A stretch of DNA of 64,000 nt from the NCBI RefSeq assembly GCF_047238305.1, contig NZ_JBDFMO010000001.1, forward strand, positions 2,790,001 through 2,854,000. The letters are read 5' to 3'. This DNA comes from Ferdinandcohnia sp047238305 (lineage in GTDB: Bacteria; Bacillota; Bacilli; Bacillales; Bacillaceae_L). Below the pieces are notes generated by a model. That model had not been told where the DNA came from and searched no databases. It worked only from the letters and a program-made list of their open reading frames with translations. Positions within the stretch are counted from its first letter, which is position 1; every line of letters begins with the position of its first letter. A program made the position numbers and the translations under genes. This document shows, piece by piece, positions 21,118 to 29,215 of the stretch.

Positions 21118-21324
21118 ATGGGAGTGGATGTAAATATTATTTTTCAAATAGCCGGTGTAGGAATTGTGGTTGCCTTTCTCCATACAATCCTAGATCAGAT
21201 GGGTAAAAAAGAGTATGCCCAGTGGGTAACATTGTTGGGCTTCATCTATATTCTGTTTATGGTTGCAACAATCGTAGAGGACCTCTTTAAAAAGATTAAA
21301 GCTGTATTTCTCTTTCAGGGGTAA
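21118..21324 (+). CDS. spoIIIAC: Stage III sporulation protein AC
   Basis: A 68-residue protein with two membrane spans, matching the B. subtilis length. AGGGGGAGAAG precedes ATG 21118. It is a small membrane subunit of the feeding-tube channel, between AB and AD in the conserved order. Its stop is 13 bases before the spoIIIAD start. Confidence 0.96.
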   Translation: MGVDVNIIFQIAGVGIVVAFLHTILDQMGKKEYAQWVTLLGFIYILFMVATIVEDLFKKIKAVFLFQG

Positions 21325-21337
21325 GGAGGGGTGAGCC

Positions 21338-21727
21338 ATTGAGATTATACAAATCGTTGGATTAGGTCTAATCGGGACCTTTCTTGCACTCATTGTAAAA
21401 GAACAAAAACCAACCTTTGCCTTTATGCTTGTTGTGTTTATTGGTTGTGTAATTTTTCTCTTTTTAGTGGGGGAAATTTCGGATATCATTCGGATGCTTG
21501 AGAAAGTTGCCATAAATGCAAATGTCAACACCGTTTATGTGGAAACCATTCTTAAGATCATCGGAATTGCCTATATCGCTGAGTTTGGAGCACAAATTAC
21601 AAAGGATGCTGGTCAAGGATCAATTGCCTCAAAGATTGAACTCGGAGGAAAAATATTAATTTTAGCAATGGCGATACCAATTTTAACAGTTTTAATAGAA
21701 ACAATCATTGGACTTATACCTAGTTAA
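21338..21727 (+). CDS. spoIIIAD: Stage III sporulation protein AD, apparent ATT start
   Basis: 129 residues with four hydrophobic segments. Sequence similar to B. subtilis SpoIIIAD begins at once with (I)EIIQIVGLGLIGTFLALIVK, but the frame has no ATG, GTG or TTG between the in-frame TGA at 21332 and an ATG at 21425 deep inside the conserved region. GGAGGGG (21325-21331) lies six bases before ATT 21338, so ATT is the likely start codon. Starting at 21425 would remove 29 conserved residues and the first membrane span. The protein is a membrane subunit of the SpoIIIA complex. Confidence 0.9.
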   Translation: MEIIQIVGLGLIGTFLALIVKEQKPTFAFMLVVFIGCVIFLFLVGEISDIIRMLEKVAINANVNTVYVETILKIIGIAYIAEFGAQITKDAGQGSIASKIELGGKILILAMAIPILTVLIETIIGLIPS

Positions 21728-21752
21728 ATCTGGTTTCCAAGGGGGTGGTTGA

Positions 21753-22949
21753 GTGACCAGTAGTAAAGTCTTTTCTTTCGTAGCATTGTTGCTTTTCTTT
21801 TTCTCATTACCTCAATTTGTACAAGCATCACCCTCACAGCAAGAAATCATCGACAATCAAATTCAAGATCAGGTTGAGGAACAGTTAGAAACCCTCGGCA
21901 TCGACGAAATAAAACAATTTTGGGATGAAATAGTAACGGATTATGGTGGATATTTACCTGAAAGCCAAAAGGGTAGTTTACTAGAATTCATCCGTGGCGA
22001 GAAGGAGCTCTCGTTAAAGGAGTGGTTGCTTGGACTCGTCAAATTCGTATTCCATGAGTTAATTGCAAATGGAAAGCTTTTAAGTACACTGATCATGCTT
22101 ACGATTTTTAGTATGTTTTTACAAACCCTTCAAAATTCATTTGAGAAAAGTACTGTCAGCAAGGTGGCCTATGCGATTGTATACATGGTGTTAATCATTA
22201 TCGCATTAAATAGCTTCCGGGTTGCAATCATGTACACCGAGGAAGCCATTCAATCGATGATTAATTTTATTTTAGCGCTTGTGCCATTGTTGCTAGCATT
22301 GGTCGCGTCATCTGGTGGAGTTGCTTCAGCGGCATTGTTCCACCCACTGATTTTATTTTTAATGAATACAAGTGGGCTTTTGATTCAATATATCGTTTTG
22401 CCGTTATTGTTTATGGCAGCGTTATTGAGCATCGTAAGCACTCTGAGTGAACAATACAAAGTAACACAGCTTGCCCAGTTACTAAGAAATGCGAGTATCG
22501 GAATCATTGGTGTATTCTTGACCATTTTTCTTGGGGTTATATCGGTACAGGGTACCACGACAGCGGTTGCGGACGGAATAACGATTCGGACTGCAAAATT
22601 TATTACCGGAAATTTTATACCTGTAATAGGCCGGATGTTCACAGATGCCACCGATACGGTTATAAGTGCTTCGGTCCTTTTAAAAAATACGGTTGGAATT
22701 TTTGGGGTGGTCATTCTTTTATTAATTGCTGTATTTCCGGCAATTAAAGTGCTATCTTTAGCCATTATTTATAAATTGGCAGCAGCACTCTTACAACCAC
22801 TTGGCGGGGGACCTGTCATTGCTTGCTTAGATATCATCAGTAAAAGTGTTGTTTATATTTTTGCTGCATTAGCAATCGTGTCACTGATGTTTTTCCTAAG
22901 TATCACGGTTATTGTCGCAGCTGGAAACCTGACCTTAATGGTTAGATAG
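21753..22949 (+). CDS. spoIIIAE: Stage III sporulation protein AE
   Basis: 398 residues: a cleavable-looking signal segment (about 6-25, ending FVQASPSQQ), an extracytoplasmic region to about residue 100, then roughly seven membrane spans. It is the large polytopic subunit of the mother cell-forespore channel. GTG 21753 follows GGGGGTGG. Position between AD and AF is conserved. Confidence 0.95.
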   Translation: MTSSKVFSFVALLLFFFSLPQFVQASPSQQEIIDNQIQDQVEEQLETLGIDEIKQFWDEIVTDYGGYLPESQKGSLLEFIRGEKELSLKEWLLGLVKFVFHELIANGKLLSTLIMLTIFSMFLQTLQNSFEKSTVSKVAYAIVYMVLIIIALNSFRVAIMYTEEAIQSMINFILALVPLLLALVASSGGVASAALFHPLILFLMNTSGLLIQYIVLPLLFMAALLSIVSTLSEQYKVTQLAQLLRNASIGIIGVFLTIFLGVISVQGTTTAVADGITIRTAKFITGNFIPVIGRMFTDATDTVISASVLLKNTVGIFGVVILLLIAVFPAIKVLSLAIIYKLAAALLQPLGGGPVIACLDIISKSVVYIFAALAIVSLMFFLSITVIVAAGNLTLMVR

Positions 22950-23000
22950 AAAAGCGGAAGATGCCTAAAAGCTAGACAAATAGTCTTGGAGGTGAGGACA

Positions 23001-23642
23001 CTGAGTTTTATTGCTGAATGGATAACAAATATTATTTTATTTATCTTACTTGCTACCATTGTGGACATGCTTTTGCCAAGCTCGAGTATGCAAAAATACG
23101 TGAAAATGGTAACGGGGCTATTGTTAATCCTGATCATCCTTACTCCTTTGTTCTCACTTTTTAAAACTGATTTGGATCAAGCCTTGTTAAATATGAATCT
23201 TAAACCGGTTCAATCGGAAAAAAATCTAGAAAATTTAATAGATTTGAAGAAAAAAGAAATACAAGCCTCACAACGTGCATATATTTTAGAAACAATGGCT
23301 GTCCAATTGGAATCTGAAGTAGAAGAGGAGTTGGTGCAAAACGAATATGATTTAACTGTTCAAAAAGTAAATGTATTCCTTTCAAGTGCAGTGGACGTTA
23401 AGGAAACTGTTACTTTGGATGACATTCAGTCAATCGAGGTGGTGTTATCAAAAGAGACTGCCGAGCCTGATGATGTCCCAGTTGTCAAACCAGTTGAGAT
23501 TGATACCTCCAAACAGACTGAACCAGTGTATAAAAAAGTAGATCAAACCAACGTCAAAGCAATCACCAAATCATTATCTACTAGATGGGAAATTGACTCA
23601 GATAAAATCGTAGTCACTGTGGAAGGGGGGAAAGAGTCGTAG
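23001..23642 (+). CDS. spoIIIAF: Stage III sporulation protein AF, apparent CTG start
   Basis: 213 residues with two N-terminal membrane spans (about 8-25 and 33-52) and a ring-building-type soluble domain, with SSSMQKYVKMV and IQASQRAYILE as in B. subtilis. Homology starts at SFIAEW. The only codon in the right place relative to GGAGGTG (22988-22994) is CTG 23001; GTG 22992 overlaps the ribosome site and TTG 22986 precedes it. The stop TAG directly abuts the spoIIIAG ATG. Confidence 0.88.
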   Translation: MSFIAEWITNIILFILLATIVDMLLPSSSMQKYVKMVTGLLLILIILTPLFSLFKTDLDQALLNMNLKPVQSEKNLENLIDLKKKEIQASQRAYILETMAVQLESEVEEELVQNEYDLTVQKVNVFLSSAVDVKETVTLDDIQSIEVVLSKETAEPDDVPVVKPVEIDTSKQTEPVYKKVDQTNVKAITKSLSTRWEIDSDKIVVTVEGGKES

Positions 23643-24314
23643 ATGGATAAGAACAAAGGAATTTTGAATACAATCAAAGGGATGTTCTCCGGGTCTAAGG
23701 ATGGACCACCAGATAAAAAAGGAAACAAAAAAAACCAATATTTCTTACTTTTATTAGCAGTTGGAATAGCCTTTATGTTAATTAGCAATCTGTTTTCTGG
23801 TGACAAACCTACATCTTCTGTTATGCCAGCTTCATCATCAGTGGAAAGTGCAAAAGATGAGCCAGCGTTTGGGCAGCAAAAGGATGACCTGACAATGGCG
23901 ATTTCAAAATATGAGGATCGTTATGAAAACGAGCTCAAGGAGGCATTAGAAGCCATTGCTGGAGTAGAGGATGTGATTGTTTCAGTTAGCGTAGATGCTA
24001 CTGAAACAAAAATACTTGAAAAGAACACCGTAACCCAAAGCCAAATCACTAGTGAGGAGGACAGGGATGGTGGAAAACGACAAGTAGAGGATATAACAAG
24101 CGATGAACAAGTTGTCATCATCCGGAGTGGTGATTCAGAAACACCGATTGTCTTGAAAATTGAAAAGCCTGATATTCGAAGTGTTCTAATCGTCGCTAAA
24201 GGTGTTGAGAACGCAAAAATAAAACAAATGGTAGTAGAGGCAGTAACAAAAGGATTTGATGTTCCAAATCATAAAGTAGCTGTTGTACCAAGGAAAACGA
24301 AGGGGGATTCATAA
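23643..24314 (+). CDS. spoIIIAG: Stage III sporulation protein AG
   Basis: 223 residues, with a single membrane span at about 32-48 and an extracytoplasmic ring-building domain that, in B. subtilis, forms a 30-fold ring in the intermembrane space. GGAAGGGGGG upstream serves ATG 23643, which abuts the spoIIIAF stop. It ends one base before the spoIIIAH ATG. Confidence 0.95.
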   Translation: MDKNKGILNTIKGMFSGSKDGPPDKKGNKKNQYFLLLLAVGIAFMLISNLFSGDKPTSSVMPASSSVESAKDEPAFGQQKDDLTMAISKYEDRYENELKEALEAIAGVEDVIVSVSVDATETKILEKNTVTQSQITSEEDRDGGKRQVEDITSDEQVVIIRSGDSETPIVLKIEKPDIRSVLIVAKGVENAKIKQMVVEAVTKGFDVPNHKVAVVPRKTKGDS

Positions 24315-24315
24315 A

Positions 24316-24912
24316 ATGTTATTGAAAAAGCAAACGGTATGGTTATTAACAATGTTAAGTCTAGTTGTTGTGTTGTCAGTCTATTATATTACAACACCTG
24401 AAAACAACAATAATAACGTGGCAGTGGAGCAAGATGAGCAAAAGGACAATGAAAAAGAAAATGTAGAAACGTCTACTGAAAATAAAGACGGTGCGAGTGT
24501 TACTGTAGAAGAGGATGAAGATGGCAATGTCATTTCATCTGTTGCAAGTGATGATATGTTTGCCGCGTTACGTTTAGAAATTGACGAGTATCGTAGTAAA
24601 GTAAGAAGTAACCTAGAAGATCAAACGGCTTCAACAGAGCTTACAGCGGATCAAAAGCTAAAAGCTTATGATGAACTAAAGAAGCTTGATGATATTGAAA
24701 CAAAGGAAAAGATTATTGAAATGTTGATCAAGGGAAATAATTACGAGGATGCACTAGTTCGCGTTGAGGGTGACAAAATTAAGATTACAGTTAAAGCAAA
24801 GGAAAGTTCTAAAAAAGCAGCAAATGATATTTTACGTCTTGTACGCAGTGAGCTAGGTGACCTTCAAAATCTTGCTGTACAATTCGAAGTAACGGGTGAA
24901 AAAGAAAAATAA
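24316..24912 (+). CDS. spoIIIAH: Stage III sporulation protein AH
   Basis: 198 residues. The N-terminal anchor LKKQTVWLLTMLSLVVVLSV (3-22) is nearly identical to B. subtilis. An acidic linker and a YscJ/FliF-like domain that binds forespore SpoIIQ follow. AGGGGG precedes ATG 24316, and an ATG 11 codons upstream lies inside spoIIIAG. It is about 20 residues shorter than the B. subtilis protein, the difference apparently lying in the linker. Last gene of the operon, followed by a terminator. Confidence 0.95.
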   Translation: MLLKKQTVWLLTMLSLVVVLSVYYITTPENNNNNVAVEQDEQKDNEKENVETSTENKDGASVTVEEDEDGNVISSVASDDMFAALRLEIDEYRSKVRSNLEDQTASTELTADQKLKAYDELKKLDDIETKEKIIEMLIKGNNYEDALVRVEGDKIKITVKAKESSKKAANDILRLVRSELGDLQNLAVQFEVTGEKEK

Positions 24913-24920
24913 TCGTTATG

Positions 24921-24948
24921 AAAGCACGGTATAAATGCCGTGCTTTTT
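24921..24948 (+). terminator. spoIIIA operon terminator
   Basis: AAAGCACGG TATAAAT GCCGTGCTTT stem-loop with a T-rich tail. Confidence 0.9.
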
Positions 24949-25040
24949 ATTTTTTTCATAAATAAATGAAATTTGGGGAAGGTTTTGATATGATTTGTTT
25001 ACAGATAAAAACGTTTTCGATAAAAAATCTCTGTAAAATA

Positions 25041-25070
25041 TTGAAATGCACCTTTTAAGTATCGTATCAT
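25041..25070 (+). promoter_or_regulatory. accBC promoter
   Basis: TTGAAA (25041-25046), an 18-base spacer and TATCAT (25065-25070), about 85 bases before accB. The inferred start site lies within the FapR-type palindrome that follows. Confidence 0.6.
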
Positions 25071-25089
25071 ATTAGTATGTGGTACTAAT
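25071..25089 (+). promoter_or_regulatory. FapR-type operator
   Basis: ATTAGTATGTGGTACTAAT is an inverted repeat that, on the other strand, reads ATTAGTACCACATACTAAT, in close agreement with the FapR operator (TTAGTACC...TACTAA). It directly follows the -10. FapR is the malonyl-CoA-sensing repressor of fatty acid synthesis genes in Bacillus. Confidence 0.7.
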
Positions 25090-25155
25090 ACTAGCAATAA
25101 AATGCTGACTACATTTGAAAATATATTTTTATTTAATCACAAGGAGTGTAACCGA

Positions 25156-25662
25156 ATGTTAAAAATTCAAGAGCTACGTGAGCTTATTAAGTTAGTTGAT
25201 CATTCAAATATTGATGAGTTTACATTTGAGAGCGAAGGCTCAAAAATTAAAATGAAAAAAAATAAAGAAACAACTGTGCAAACAGTAGTTGAAAACAAGG
25301 CACAAGCACAGCCAGTTGCGCCAGTTGTAACTGAAGTATCTCAGGCTGCAGCGCAACCGGCACAGCCACAAACACAGCAAGCAGAACCTGTTGCAACTTC
25401 ACCAGCGCCAGCAGTAGATGAAAATTTACATAAAATCGTTTCACCGATGGTTGGTACATTCTATGCTTCTCCATCACCAGATGCTGATGTGTATGTTAAC
25501 AAAGGTGATAAAGTAAAAGAAGATTCAGTTGTTTGTATCGTTGAAGCCATGAAGCTATTTAACGAAATCGAAGCAGAAGTGAATGGAGAAATCGTTGAAA
25601 TATTAGTTGAGAATGGTCAGCTTGTGGAGTATGGCCAACCATTATTCCTAGTAAAAGCATAA
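25156..25662 (+). CDS. accB: Acetyl-CoA carboxylase biotin carboxyl carrier protein
   Basis: 168 residues. An N-terminal helical region, an Ala/Pro/Gln-rich linker (about 45-85), and the biotinyl domain with VEAMKLFNEIEAE; biotin is attached to K133. It carries carboxyl groups from AccC to the AccAD carboxyltransferase in the first step of fatty acid synthesis. AAGGAG before ATG 25156 fixes the start; an earlier ATG at 25102 has no ribosome site. Regulated by the promoter and FapR-type operator just upstream (inferred). Confidence 0.96.
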   Translation: MLKIQELRELIKLVDHSNIDEFTFESEGSKIKMKKNKETTVQTVVENKAQAQPVAPVVTEVSQAAAQPAQPQTQQAEPVATSPAPAVDENLHKIVSPMVGTFYASPSPDADVYVNKGDKVKEDSVVCIVEAMKLFNEIEAEVNGEIVEILVENGQLVEYGQPLFLVKA

Positions 25663-25668
25663 AGTCTT

Positions 25669-25733
25669 GTTCAAAAAGGAGGAGGGTTTTAAAGACGAAA
25701 TGTGTTACATTTGATTCGCCAACTTTTTGAACA
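25669..25733. repeat. Small inverted-repeat element, TGTTCAAAAAG ends (65 bp)
   Basis: The 65-base accB-accC spacer segment is bounded by TGTTCAAAAAG and its exact inverse CTTTTTGAACA. The same 11-base ends bound a 145-base element at 31709-31853. No coding capacity. Confidence 0.7.
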
Positions 25734-25758
25734 TCACATAAAGTAAGGAGCTTACCCT

Positions 25759-27108
25759 ATGTTAAAAAAGATATTAATAGCAAATCGTGGAGAAATTGCA
25801 GTCCGTATAATTCGGGCTTGTAAAGAACTTGGAATTGAAACGGTAGCCGTTTTTTCGGAGGCAGACCGTGAATCACTCCATGTTCAATTAGCAGATGAGG
25901 CTTATTGTATTGGTCCTAAATCTTCAAAAGATAGCTATTTAAATTTTACAAATATCATTAGTGTTGCAAAGCTGACAGAGAGTGAAGGAATTCATCCTGG
26001 ATATGGCTTTTTAGCAGAAAATGCTGATTTCGCAGAGCTATGTCGTGAAGTTAACCTCACTTTCATCGGTCCAAGTCCTGAAGCGATTAACAAGATGGGG
26101 ACAAAGGATGTAGCTCGTGAAACGATGAGAGAAGCTGGAGTACCAATCGTCCCTGGTTCTCGAGGGATCATCAAAGATGCAGATGAAGCAATCGCCCTTG
26201 CCAATGAAATGGGTTACCCAGTTATTATTAAAGCTACCGCTGGTGGCGGTGGTAAAGGGATCCGAGTGGCTAAGAATGAAGAGGAACTTGTTAAAGGAAT
26301 TAATATTACTCAGCAAGAAGCAGCAACTGCCTTTGGTAACCCTGGCGTATATATCGAAAAATATATTCAAGATTTCCGCCATGTAGAAATTCAAGTATTA
26401 GCCGATAACCATGGAAATGTGATACATTTAGGAGAGAGAGATTGCTCAATTCAACGACGTTTGCAAAAGCTTGTGGAGGAAACTCCATCACCTGCTCTAA
26501 ATGAAACAACGAGACAAAAAATGGGTGAAGCGGCCGTTAAAGCGGCAAAAGCTGTTGATTATTCAGGTGCGGGAACAATTGAATTCATTTATGACCATAT
26601 TAATGATCAATTTTATTTCATGGAAATGAATACGAGAATTCAAGTTGAGCATCCCGTAACTGAAATGGTAACGGGTGTAGACTTAATTAAAGAAATGATT
26701 CGCGTTGCATCTGGAAAAGAGCTTTCATTAAGCCAAAGTGATGTAACCTTTAATGGTTGGGCAATTGAATGCCGAATCAATGCAGAGAATCCTGAGAAAA
26801 ATTTCATGCCTTCTCCTGGAAAAATTGAAATGTATTTACCTCCTGGTGGTTTTGGGGTAAGAGTGGACTCTGCTGCATATCCTGGTTATTCAATACCTCC
26901 ATATTATGATTCAATGATTGCGAAACTCATTACTTATGGGGCAACGAGAGAAGAAGCGATTGCAAGAATGAAGCGTGCGCTCAGTGAATTTGTCATTGAA
27001 GGTGTACACACGACCATTCCATTCCATTACAAGCTTATGAATCACGAAAAATTTGTTGGGGGAGACTTCAACACAAAATTTCTTGAATTATACGAGGTTA
27101 TGAAGTAG
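25759..27108 (+). CDS. accC: Acetyl-CoA carboxylase, biotin carboxylase subunit
   Basis: 449 residues: biotin carboxylase N domain (1-115), ATP-grasp domain with AGGGGKGIRV and EMNTRIQVEHPVTEMVTG, and the C-terminal domain. It carboxylates biotin on AccB using ATP and bicarbonate. AAGGAG precedes ATG 25759. It is separated from accB by 96 bases that contain an inserted-looking repeat, but the two should be one operon. It may also supply the biotin carboxylase for the acyl-CoA carboxyltransferase at 61494 (inference). Confidence 0.97.
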   Translation: MLKKILIANRGEIAVRIIRACKELGIETVAVFSEADRESLHVQLADEAYCIGPKSSKDSYLNFTNIISVAKLTESEGIHPGYGFLAENADFAELCREVNLTFIGPSPEAINKMGTKDVARETMREAGVPIVPGSRGIIKDADEAIALANEMGYPVIIKATAGGGGKGIRVAKNEEELVKGINITQQEAATAFGNPGVYIEKYIQDFRHVEIQVLADNHGNVIHLGERDCSIQRRLQKLVEETPSPALNETTRQKMGEAAVKAAKAVDYSGAGTIEFIYDHINDQFYFMEMNTRIQVEHPVTEMVTGVDLIKEMIRVASGKELSLSQSDVTFNGWAIECRINAENPEKNFMPSPGKIEMYLPPGGFGVRVDSAAYPGYSIPPYYDSMIAKLITYGATREEAIARMKRALSEFVIEGVHTTIPFHYKLMNHEKFVGGDFNTKFLELYEVMK

Positions 27109-27111
27109 TAG

Positions 27112-27240
27112 ATCAAATACGCCTTGGCGTATTTGCGCCCGATTTTTTTCGAGCAAGCTCGAAAAATTTCCTTTGAAAAATCGTGGCATCCGCCGGAGGC
27201 TTAACTTTATTCAGATGGGATTAGAACCCTCATCTGAATT
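27112..27240. repeat. Palindromic intergenic element, copy 1
   Basis: A structured element between accC and yqhY: AAATACGCC/GGCGTATTT palindrome, CCCGATTTTTTTCGAGC/GCTCGAAAAA hairpin, the block ATCGTGGCATCCGCCGGAGG, then a TTCAGATGGG/CCCTCATCTGAA hairpin. The same modules occur in reverse orientation at 37157-37347. It is non-coding, and some of its hairpins resemble terminators. Confidence 0.75.
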
Positions 27241-27317
27241 GATTGGCTTATACAGTTTTATCCACCACATATAGAAGTGGGGGACTGAATAAAGTTATAT
27301 GTAGGAGGTGCTTGCTG

Positions 27318-27728
27318 ATGGCAGCGGAAACGAATATTTTAGAAATGGATCAAGGTAGTAACGGTCTTGGTAAGGTTGAGATTGCACCAGAAGTGATTGA
27401 AGTAATTGCAGGTATTGCTTCTTCGGAAGTTGAAGGAGTAGCACAAATGAGAGGTAACTTTGCTTCTGGAGTGGTTGAAAAGCTAGGAAAGAAAAATCAC
27501 GGAAAAGGTGTCAAAGTCGAATTAACAGAAACAGGTATTATTGTTGATGTATTCTGCGTCATGAACTTTGGCGTTTCGATTCCAAATGTGGCTCGCCAAA
27601 TTCAGGATAATGTACGCCAAGCTTTATTGAATATGACAGCTTTAGATGCAAATGAGGTAAACATCCATGTTGTTGGTGTCTTATTTGAAACCCAAAAGCA
27701 GGAAGCATTAATTGAAGAAGAAATGTAA
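27318..27728 (+). CDS. yqhY: Asp23/Gls24 family protein YqhY
   Basis: A 136-residue Asp23/Gls24-type protein. AGGAGGTG precedes ATG 27318; an open frame extending 75 bases further upstream is inside the repeat. In B. subtilis loss of yqhY selects mutations in acetyl-CoA carboxylase genes, and the gene lies directly after accBC, so a role in controlling this enzyme is likely. The repeat element between accC and yqhY may uncouple them. A terminator follows. Confidence 0.93.
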   Translation: MAAETNILEMDQGSNGLGKVEIAPEVIEVIAGIASSEVEGVAQMRGNFASGVVEKLGKKNHGKGVKVELTETGIIVDVFCVMNFGVSIPNVARQIQDNVRQALLNMTALDANEVNIHVVGVLFETQKQEALIEEEM

Positions 27729-27737
27729 GGGGAAAAT

Positions 27738-27770
27738 TGTCTGATGGCAAACGCTATCAGGCATTTTTTA
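27738..27770 (+). terminator. accBC-yqhY terminator
   Basis: TGTCTGATGGC AAAC GCTATCAGGCA stem-loop followed by TTTTTTA. Confidence 0.8.
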
Positions 27771-27872
27771 TTTTCAACATTAAGGTTGGTTTTTATTTTG
27801 AAATTATTTTATGATATTATCATGTTATTAGAATGTAAATACTAGCTTTAATATACATAAAGGAGAAATAGA

Positions 27873-28265
27873 ATGAAAAGACGTACAGCACGACAAAAGG
27901 CTTTACAATCGTTATTTCAGATTGATGTAAGTGGAAGTGAGCCGAAGGAAGCGATTGAAAGTGTACTGGAAGAAGAGTCTTTAGATCCTTTCTTGAAGCA
28001 ACTTGTTTATGGAGTTGTCGAACATAAGGAAGAAATTGATGACTTATTACGAGGGCATCTTGAAAAATGGAATCTTGAAAGACTTGCAAATGTAGATCGC
28101 TCAATTTTGCGAATTGCTGTCTTTGAAATGAAATACGTGGAGGAAATCCCAGTAAAGGTCAGTATTGATGAGGCAATTGAGCTTGCTAAAGAATTTGGGG
28201 ATGATAGCTCTAGTCGTTTTGTCAATGCCATTTTATCGAAAATAAAAGACTCATTAGTAAAGTAA
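27873..28265 (+). CDS. nusB: Transcription antitermination factor NusB
   Basis: 130 residues, all-helical NusB family (RRTARQKALQSLFQIDV at the N-terminus). It binds boxA RNA with NusE/S10 and supports full-length rRNA transcription. AAGGAG precedes ATG 27873. It begins a run of co-oriented housekeeping genes. No clear promoter could be chosen in the 140-base A+T-rich gap after the yqhY terminator. Confidence 0.95.
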   Translation: MKRRTARQKALQSLFQIDVSGSEPKEAIESVLEEESLDPFLKQLVYGVVEHKEEIDDLLRGHLEKWNLERLANVDRSILRIAVFEMKYVEEIPVKVSIDEAIELAKEFGDDSSSRFVNAILSKIKDSLVK

Positions 28266-28336
28266 CCCTATCTGTTTGTTTTGAAAAATAAATTGATTCA
28301 AAAAAGTTGAAATGTATAAAAAGGGAGAGTTGAAAA

Positions 28337-29203
28337 TTGGCAGCAGAGATTATAAGTGGGAAAGAATTAGCGCAATCAAAACGTAATGAAATCGCATTAG
28401 AAGTTCAGAAATTATCTCAGGAAGGGATCGTTCCAGGCTTAGCCGTGCTTTTGGTGGGCAATGACCCTGCTTCAAGATCTTATGTAAAAGGGAAAGACAA
28501 AGCATGTAAGGAAACGGGTATCCACTCCTTAATGCTCGAATATCCGGAAACAATTACAGAAGAATTTTTACTTGGGGAAATTGACCGCTTAAATCAAGAT
28601 CCATCTATTCATGGAATTCTTGTTCAATTACCATTGCCAAATACAATTAATGAGACAGCTGTTATCGAAAGAATCTCACCTGAAAAAGATGTGGATGGCT
28701 TCCATCCCATTAATATCGGTCGAATGATGACTGGACAAGATGCCTTTCTTCCATGTACACCATTTGGAATCATTGAAATGGTGAAATCCAAGCAAATTTC
28801 AATTGAGGGCAAACATGTTGTTGTAGTTGGAAGAAGTAATATTGTCGGAAAACCTGTTGGTCAACTCTTCCTAAAAGAAAATGCTACAGTGACATATTGC
28901 CATTCGAGAACGACGAATTTAAAAGAAATGACTCTTCAAGCTGATATCCTAGTTGCTGCTGTTGGTAAGGCGAATTTTATACCTGGTGATTATATTAAAG
29001 AAGGTGCAGTTGTAATCGATGTTGGCGTAAACCGTCTTGAATCAACGGGAAAGCTAGTGGGTGACGTTGTGTTTGAGGATGCAAAAGAAAAAGCAAGCTA
29101 TATTACACCAGTCCCAGGTGGAGTTGGTCCAATGACAATTACAATGCTTTTGCATAATACCGTTCAATCCGCAAAGAATGTTGCCCTTCTTTCAAGGAAG
29201 TAG
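28337..29203 (+). CDS. folD: Bifunctional methylenetetrahydrofolate dehydrogenase/cyclohydrolase
   Basis: 288 residues. FolD interconverts 5,10-methylene-THF and 10-formyl-THF, using NADP. Signature segments are visible: SRSYVKGKDKACKETGI with the catalytic lysine region, HGILVQLPLP, VDGFHPINIGR, GRSNIVGKPVG (nucleotide binding) and PVPGGVGPMT. Start TTG 28337 is nine bases after GGGAG. It is linked to glycine cleavage biochemistry, which generates methylene-THF. xseA starts 12 bases after its stop. Confidence 0.96.
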   Translation: MAAEIISGKELAQSKRNEIALEVQKLSQEGIVPGLAVLLVGNDPASRSYVKGKDKACKETGIHSLMLEYPETITEEFLLGEIDRLNQDPSIHGILVQLPLPNTINETAVIERISPEKDVDGFHPINIGRMMTGQDAFLPCTPFGIIEMVKSKQISIEGKHVVVVGRSNIVGKPVGQLFLKENATVTYCHSRTTNLKEMTLQADILVAAVGKANFIPGDYIKEGAVVIDVGVNRLESTGKLVGDVVFEDAKEKASYITPVPGGVGPMTITMLLHNTVQSAKNVALLSRK

Positions 29204-29215
29204 GGATCGGGTAAA

